Position numbers and translations under genes: made by a program. From Hofstenia miamia (taxonomy: Eukaryota > Xenacoelomorpha > Acoela > Hofsteniidae), in assembly GCA_900660155.1 (NCBI GenBank), contig CABFPE010000245.1, forward strand, positions 274,967-338,966: a DNA stretch of 64,000 nucleotides, given 5' to 3'. This document shows positions 60,008 through 64,000 of this stretch, piece after piece (the stretch's first letter is position 1; the number at the start of each line of letters is the position of its first letter). The notes under the pieces were generated by a model. It did not search any database. It was not told the origin of the DNA and saw only the letters and a program-made list of their open reading frames with translations.

Positions 60008-61606
60008 ATAAAATTAAACAGTAAGGCATTTATATTCTATATTATACATGTAAATATATATTTATTACTTAATCCATCCTATTTTAAACATCTTCAAATA
60101 GCTTATTTTTGATATTCCTATTGCGCGCCTATAAGGGAGTAACCGCCTCTTTCACTCCTTACTATAACCATCTATAGATAAATAACTGAAGGCAATTAAA
60201 TTTAGGCACATCTGAAAACTAAGACTACATTAAAACTATAAATACACATTGGAATTTTAACTAACGGTTCTAGTAAAATGCTATCCATTTTTAAGCAAAT
60301 AAATTTTCAAAAATTGACAAATAATATTTATATTATGTATTCTCAAATTGCCACAACAAAAATACATTACATCCGTTGTTGCCCTTCTTGATAAATGACT
60401 GTTATTTTCAATTATAAAACCGAAATAATATACATATTGAATTTAGTAATCAATCAACGGGCACCACCTACGACACAGCAACTTCAGGAGATAGAGCAGG
60501 TCTAGAGGTATACAGATCTTTGCTTGAAACGAAAAAAGGACGATCGGTGCTAGAATTCCAGCAAATGATGACCATCTTTCAATTGCTTCATTGGTCAGGT
60601 AAACTGCGCGAGCTACGTAATAATGGATACAGTAGACAGAACCTCATTGATGAATATTCAAAGAGACCGATAGACGGCGATTTCAAGGAAGACCTCGCAA
60701 CGGATTGGACATCCAAAGAGAGAGAACAAGAGGTAGAATTTACAAGTTCATGAACATTTCATTGAAAAATTGTTAATTTTTTAGTCAAGATATATAAACA
60801 TACAATAATAGACAGCAACCGAAATTTGTGTTAAGTAATGATTACAACTTAACAATAAAAATAAATGAAGCACAAAGTTTCACTTTGAAAAAATATGCTT
60901 ATAAAATATTTTTTCTCAAAACATTGTATTGTATCGACGTAACTTAATCGGGAAAATTTCAACTTGATTAATTAATTGTTGTCATTCAACGATATCAACA
61001 GGTGAAAAAGATCATAGTTGAATGTGAGTAGCACTGGATTGTTCTTCCATGCTGTATATCAGTTTACTCAAGACCTACTATAATTATAGTAGGTTTTGGT
61101 TTACTTCAATGGAAACATGTCTTTTGTCAATTTCTATTTTACCAATTTTTGCAAACTTAAATTTGCTTTTGTAATTTGCATTGGAAAGCACAGACATACC
61201 AATTAAATACATCTGCAATAATTTTGAACCAAGGTGGATATGAAATTTAGCAACGCCTGCCATAATAATTTTAAATTTTATTTCTTTGCACATTAAAAAC
61301 CATGTAATACCTTGGTTTCATGTGTATAACAAACGTCGACCTTCCAACTAATAATGAACTACAAACTGCAAAATTTAGGCAATCATTGCTAGAAAGTGGT
61401 TAAAAAGTTATATTTAGGGAGTCATTGAGAAAGAAATCCGGCAAGCAGAATGCGAAATCGAAGAATTGAGAAAAGAGGGACGCGAATTGCGATTTTCAAA
61501 AGAAAAATTAAGAATTCTGCGATTAGCCAGTAACTATCTACACACCGACTATCACTTGAAGAAAAGAAAAAACGTAATTGGGACATTGAAACAGATGGAC
61601 TCCTGA
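49967..61606 (+). CDS. LIX1: LIX1-family protein (Limb expression 1 / lowfat ortholog), 4 exons, 291 aa
   Basis: Exons: 49967-50221, 55895-56040, 60447-60732, 61418-61606. All borders are AG/GT with agreeing phases, and the sum is 876 bp. Vertebrate LIX1 is about 280 aa. Seen in order: DPIEMLEEYWAKHL (about 30), VQYVYFATLPGGGCFATFE (67-85, the family hallmark), TKMTAKKDAAEMALMNSVLN (89-108), LEVYRSLLETKKGRSVLEFQ then MMTIFQLLHWSGKLREL (about 153-189), YSRQNLIDEYSKRPID, and the C-terminal coiled-coil-like region ending EGRELRFSKEKLRIL. The family is conserved and has a dsRBD-like fold; fly lowfat binds the Fat and Dachsous cytoplasmic domains, and vertebrate LIX1 acts in limb, muscle and neuron contexts. 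Its role here is inferred. M1 is chosen because an in-frame stop lies 48 bases upstream. Intron 1 begins with a 157-bp tandem duplication that copies the donor. Confidence 0.93.
50212..50525 (+). repeat. 157-bp tandem duplication spanning the LIX1 exon 1 splice donor
   Basis: The segment TACATTCGAGGTAAATTTC ... CGGAGTGG occurs twice head to tail (50212-50368 and 50369-50525) and looks identical by eye. Each copy has the last ten bases of exon 1 and its GTAAAT donor. Use of the second donor would add 157 nt to exon 1 and hit an early stop (VNFFY then stop). Confidence 0.85.
50526..51992. other. LIX1 intron 1, left part
   Basis: No gene was seen. At 51533-51630 a GGATC-rich segment starting CAGGGTTGGCTGGATC looks like one end of a hAT-like element, with no partner found. 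Confidence 0.4.
51993..53058. mobile_element. Non-autonomous hAT-like element in LIX1 intron 1
   Basis: The ends are CAGGCTTGCCGTTGTGT at the left and, read inward, CATGCTTGCCGTTGTGT at the right. The flanking 8-mers GTCATCAT (51985-51992) and GTAATCAT (53059-53066) match 7/8. GTTGTGT/ACACAAC units are enriched inside both ends. No transposase frame was seen; the 65-codon frame at 52362 has no domain. Confidence 0.65.
53064..53120. repeat. (ATC)n microsatellite
   Basis: About 19 ATC units directly adjoin the right target duplication of the hAT-like element, which itself ends in ATCAT. The satellite may have grown from it. Confidence 0.85.
53121..55894. other. LIX1 intron 1, right part
   Basis: AT-rich with no gene or clear repeat recognised. 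Confidence 0.4.
56041..58264. other. LIX1 intron 2, left part
   Basis: No gene or repeat structure was recognised. Two overlapping 60-codon frames near 57407-57631 on opposite strands are chance. Confidence 0.4.
58265..58962 (+). mobile_element. Tc1/mariner-superfamily element, internally deleted
   Basis: The ends TACCTTGGTTCAAAAAATGG and, read inward from the right, TACCTTGGTTCAAAAAAAGT are inverted repeats, with a TA on each side as target duplication. The plus-strand 112-codon frame (58306-58644) has a helix-turn-helix region (LLEFLYVNDSTNREYLSKRV, then MPPRSFRRNMKILEERG) and the GRPLQIS linker. A second frame (58610-58858) carries the next helix-turn-helix (NVCDRYNELAGTSVSKSTVF). The DDE catalytic domain is missing. 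At 698 bp it is about half the usual length and must rely on a full-length relative. Confidence 0.8.
58306..58858 (+). pseudogene. Truncated Tc1/mariner transposase (DNA-binding part only)
   Basis: DNA-binding half of the transposase in two overlapping frames (58306-58644, then 58610-58858 shifted by one). The order is helix-turn-helix, GSGRPLQIS AT-hook-like linker, helix-turn-helix, then QCLENEGKFVEKWTGTE and a stop. No catalytic aspartates. It could act at most as a competitor for terminal repeats if expressed, which is speculation. Confidence 0.7.
58963..60446. other. LIX1 intron 2, right part
   Basis: A poly(C) run near 59180 and a (TA)n tract at 59974-60003. Otherwise no feature was seen. 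Confidence 0.5.
60733..61417. other. LIX1 intron 3
   Basis: AT-rich intron. An ACCTACTATAATTATAGTAGGT palindrome near 61072-61094 is the only structure noted. Confidence 0.4.
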
Positions 61607-61645
61607 TTTTTGTTAATTTAATTGTGGAATTAGATTAGATTTTAG

Positions 61646-61651
61646 AATAAA
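61646..61651 (+). terminator. Poly(A) signal AATAAA of the LIX1-family gene
   Basis: AATAAA 40 nt after the TGA stop (61604-61606). It implies a very short 3' UTR. Confidence 0.55.
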
Positions 61652-63189
61652 AATACTACATAGATAGTCTATTTAAAAACAATTGTCATTCAAGAATTTC
61701 AGAGAAAGATATTTACATCCTAAAAGGTCATGAAGATTATTTTCCATTGGTTTCTAAGTGCAAATGACAATACAAAGTGCATACATAATTTGAAGGCACA
61801 ATTAATAAAATCTAAGGAAAATGAATATATGAGAATAACTTATTTATTCTCAGATCTTACAATTCCATGCTTGAAAATGTCTTGAAATTTCAGGCCCAAA
61901 CTCAAATAAAAAACTGCTGAATAAATGTGTCCAGCAAAATAAATGCAATTGAAAGTCGTAAAAGTAGAACTTTTCAAAATTGTGGCGCAATATTTTTAGC
62001 AAGCAGCAAATAAATAAGAAAGTTTCTTGAATTTTTTTCTTGGAAACTTAACATCGAGACTTATAATCGAAATAAAATTTAGAGTTTTACTAATTCATAA
62101 TATATGTAAACAATAAATCACAAGTTAGATTGACTAGCATACATAGGTTAAAGATATATCCATAGGGTTGAATTTCCAGCAAAATAGATATCGTTTGAAT
62201 TAAGCCTGTGCACATGGAAGTCTCACAAATATGATTTTAGCAGTGGTCTAGGTTTGGAAGAGCAGGCGCCAGGTGAGTAAATAACAGGTAAATTGTCAAA
62301 ACATACTCATTCAAACTGAATATTGATGTTTTCGCAACTGTCACGTTTCTTGTATTATTAATGTCAAACGAAATATTCAATGCGCTCAGTTAGAAAGACC
62401 TCACAGCATAACGGTTAATTTTTTAAATACACAAGTCATATTTGTCTCTTTGATGTTAAAATTACTACAAAATAATTGTTCTAACAATTATATAGCTTAA
62501 ATGTAGTTCATTTATTTTCTCATATTGATGAGGACAGACAATTAAAACCGTCTAATTAATTCATTTAATTAGCATAAAAATAATTAAGGTAAGTGTTTGG
62601 CGGAATGCCAACAGTTATTGGATTATAAATTGATTTTTTAGATCGTTATTTAGAAAAACCCAACGTAAAGAAGGATTGTTAAAATATTGCAGTAGTCCTG
62701 TCACGAATATCCATTAAGAAAACAAGTTTAATAAATGTCAAGGGCCTTTGAAAAACACCTACCTTCCGGAATCCAATCATATCCTATGATCTTGATTATG
62801 AATGGTACTCACATAAGCGGCGATTCATCAACACCTGCCAACACCCTAACAGGAATGGAGCTTCGTCGATATTTTTGGTCAGACCCGGGCAATTTGATAT
62901 AAGGAAAAGCAGATTAATAATTTGCATGGCTACGATTTCATACAAGTTTTGAATTATTTAATGTGAAATGAATTTATTCAAAGCAACTTTACATTATATT
63001 TCGATTTTTTATAATAACAAATCGTTTTTCTAAGCCAAAAAACGGTTTAATAATTCACAAAAATGTTAACACAAACTAAGTGTGTAACTATCTAAAGTGC
63101 ATGCAAGTATCTAAAAATTGTTCGCTTAACTATGAGTAAATTAAAATTGGGTGAAAAATAGAAAATATCATGAAATAGACTGTACAAAC
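61652..63189. other. Region downstream of LIX1
   Basis: Two exon-like spots: plus 62241-62272 (acceptor TTTTAG, 32 nt, donor GTGAGT) and minus with a strong donor GTGAGTACC at about 62803-62811 after CCGCTTAT. Neither encodes a recognisable segment. Otherwise AT-rich. Confidence 0.3.
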
Positions 63190-63279
63190 CTGTTGTTTTT
63201 TTAAATCATTTGCTTCTGTGACTGGCGGTTGGGGAGTTTGCATCTGAGGCTGAATGATGGCCATCTTACGTGATTTTTC
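63190..63279 (-). CDS. Candidate exon, possibly the N-terminal exon of the IQ-motif gene
   Basis: Minus strand: acceptor ATTTAG, then 90 nt in phase 0 (EKSRKMAIIQPQMQTPQPPV, then TEANDLKKQQ), and donor GTTTGT. The glutamine/proline-rich content looks coding rather than random, and the phase fits the downstream IQ exons. A start at the internal methionine (MAIIQPQ) is possible. Assignment to the IQ gene 19 kb away is inference; it could belong to another minus-strand gene. Confidence 0.45.
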
Positions 63280-64000
63280 CTAAATTAATATATTGAAAAA
63301 TAATGTGATATCATAAACATATAACAAAAGCATGCTTCCTTAGTGAATTATTCATATACAATAGTAACTAGGTTTTGGAGGAGGCAATTGAATTTTGATC
63401 AATGCCAAGAGAAGAGATGCACTCATTTTTGTTCCTTTCGCTACTATCATGGGTGGAAATGAAGAATCAGAGTTGGCTGAAAAAACGTTTTGAAATATTT
63501 TTACAGTTTTTTAATAAAATATCAGAAAGGATACCAAAACAGTGTATTTCTCTGGTTTCGAACTTCATAATAGGGATTTCTCCATATAAATTGCTCACAG
63601 TGTCTTGAAATTCATAATCGTCATAGGACTATGGGGGTAAATCTATGTAAATCTATCTTTTCAGATTTTAATTTGCAATAGTTTATGGTAACATTAATTG
63701 TATCTTTTCGATTATGGTAAAATCAGTTACTTCTAACAACAGTGCTAGTTGTTTGCGGAAGACGCATTTCTAAATTTCAGGATTTTTTTTGAAAAAATGC
63801 AATTCTGAAAAAAATATTTAGGATGGTTTTGTCCAAAAAAAACGTTTTTTCCAATCCTGGGAAAAACTTGCCAATTTAATTCTATTCAAAAATAGTGTGC
63901 AGTTAACCTTCTTTTCTGATGCCTCGCGGCAAATAAAGTTAAATATTAAATTTGTCTGCAATTCTATGCAATTTATTAGTATTTGTAAAGTTTTTGCCAA
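63280..64000. other. Right edge
   Basis: The 68-codon plus frame at 63402-63608 and the 60-codon minus frame at 63818-64000 show no domain. Nothing else was seen. Confidence 0.4.

Overview
The window is AT-rich, intron-rich metazoan DNA from an invertebrate draft assembly. It has runs of N, single-N joins and many (TA)n microsatellites. No codon table or rRNA settles the phylum. The host genes (an APMAP-like beta-propeller, a LIX1/lowfat protein and a multi-IQ protein) are animal families, and the dense mix of Penelope-like, LINE, hAT, Tc1 and MITE sequence fits a marine invertebrate or a tunicate-like genome. That last point is inference.

Host genes. (1) 6193-10331, minus: a complete seven-exon APMAP / strictosidine-synthase-like gene. 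All splice phases agree and the model gives 369 aa. (2) 49967-61606, plus: a complete four-exon LIX1-family gene (ortholog of Drosophila lowfat), 291 aa, with a poly(A) signal about 40 nt after the stop. (3) 22749-44380, minus: at least three phase-0 exons each encoding one IQ calmodulin-binding motif (neuromodulin/igloo-like). A possible N-terminal exon lies at 63190-63279 and a possible microexon at 21126-21158. If the 63190 exon belongs to it, the whole LIX1 gene lies inside one of its introns on the opposite strand.

Repeats, left to right: a Tc1 end (1-662); a decayed LINE (about 770-4330) with a hAT transposon (1546-3625) nested in it; a second LINE tail (4550-5350); two identical 372-bp segments in and just upstream of the APMAP-like gene; two copies of a small GCTACACG MITE (16118, 17180); a TIR-type MITE (19144-19377); two Penelope-like elements (PLEs) tail to tail across a (TA)n tract (23480-24725); a CR1/L2-like LINE (24817-26170); a broken Ty3/Gypsy LTR element (26549-30007); another PLE 3' end followed by an internally deleted DNA transposon of a family I cannot place (32035-33965); a MITE interrupted by a hAT-like insertion (35990-36980); an L2-like LINE 3' half with an in-frame duplicated block at a single-N join (36981-38441); a GAGCC-rich hAT-like element (43339-43905); a fourth PLE with a clear GIY-YIG domain (45270-45700); a hAT-like non-autonomous element in LIX1 intron 1 (51993-53058); and a deleted Tc1/mariner element in LIX1 intron 2 (58265-58962).

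The most interesting signal is at the PLE 3' ends. Four independent copies carry the same hammerhead-like block: CUGANGA (UUGAAGA in one copy), one base, a 4-bp stem, and GAAAC. The four stems have four different sequences, and every pair is kept by compensating changes. I saw no CRISPR, operon or prokaryotic signal.
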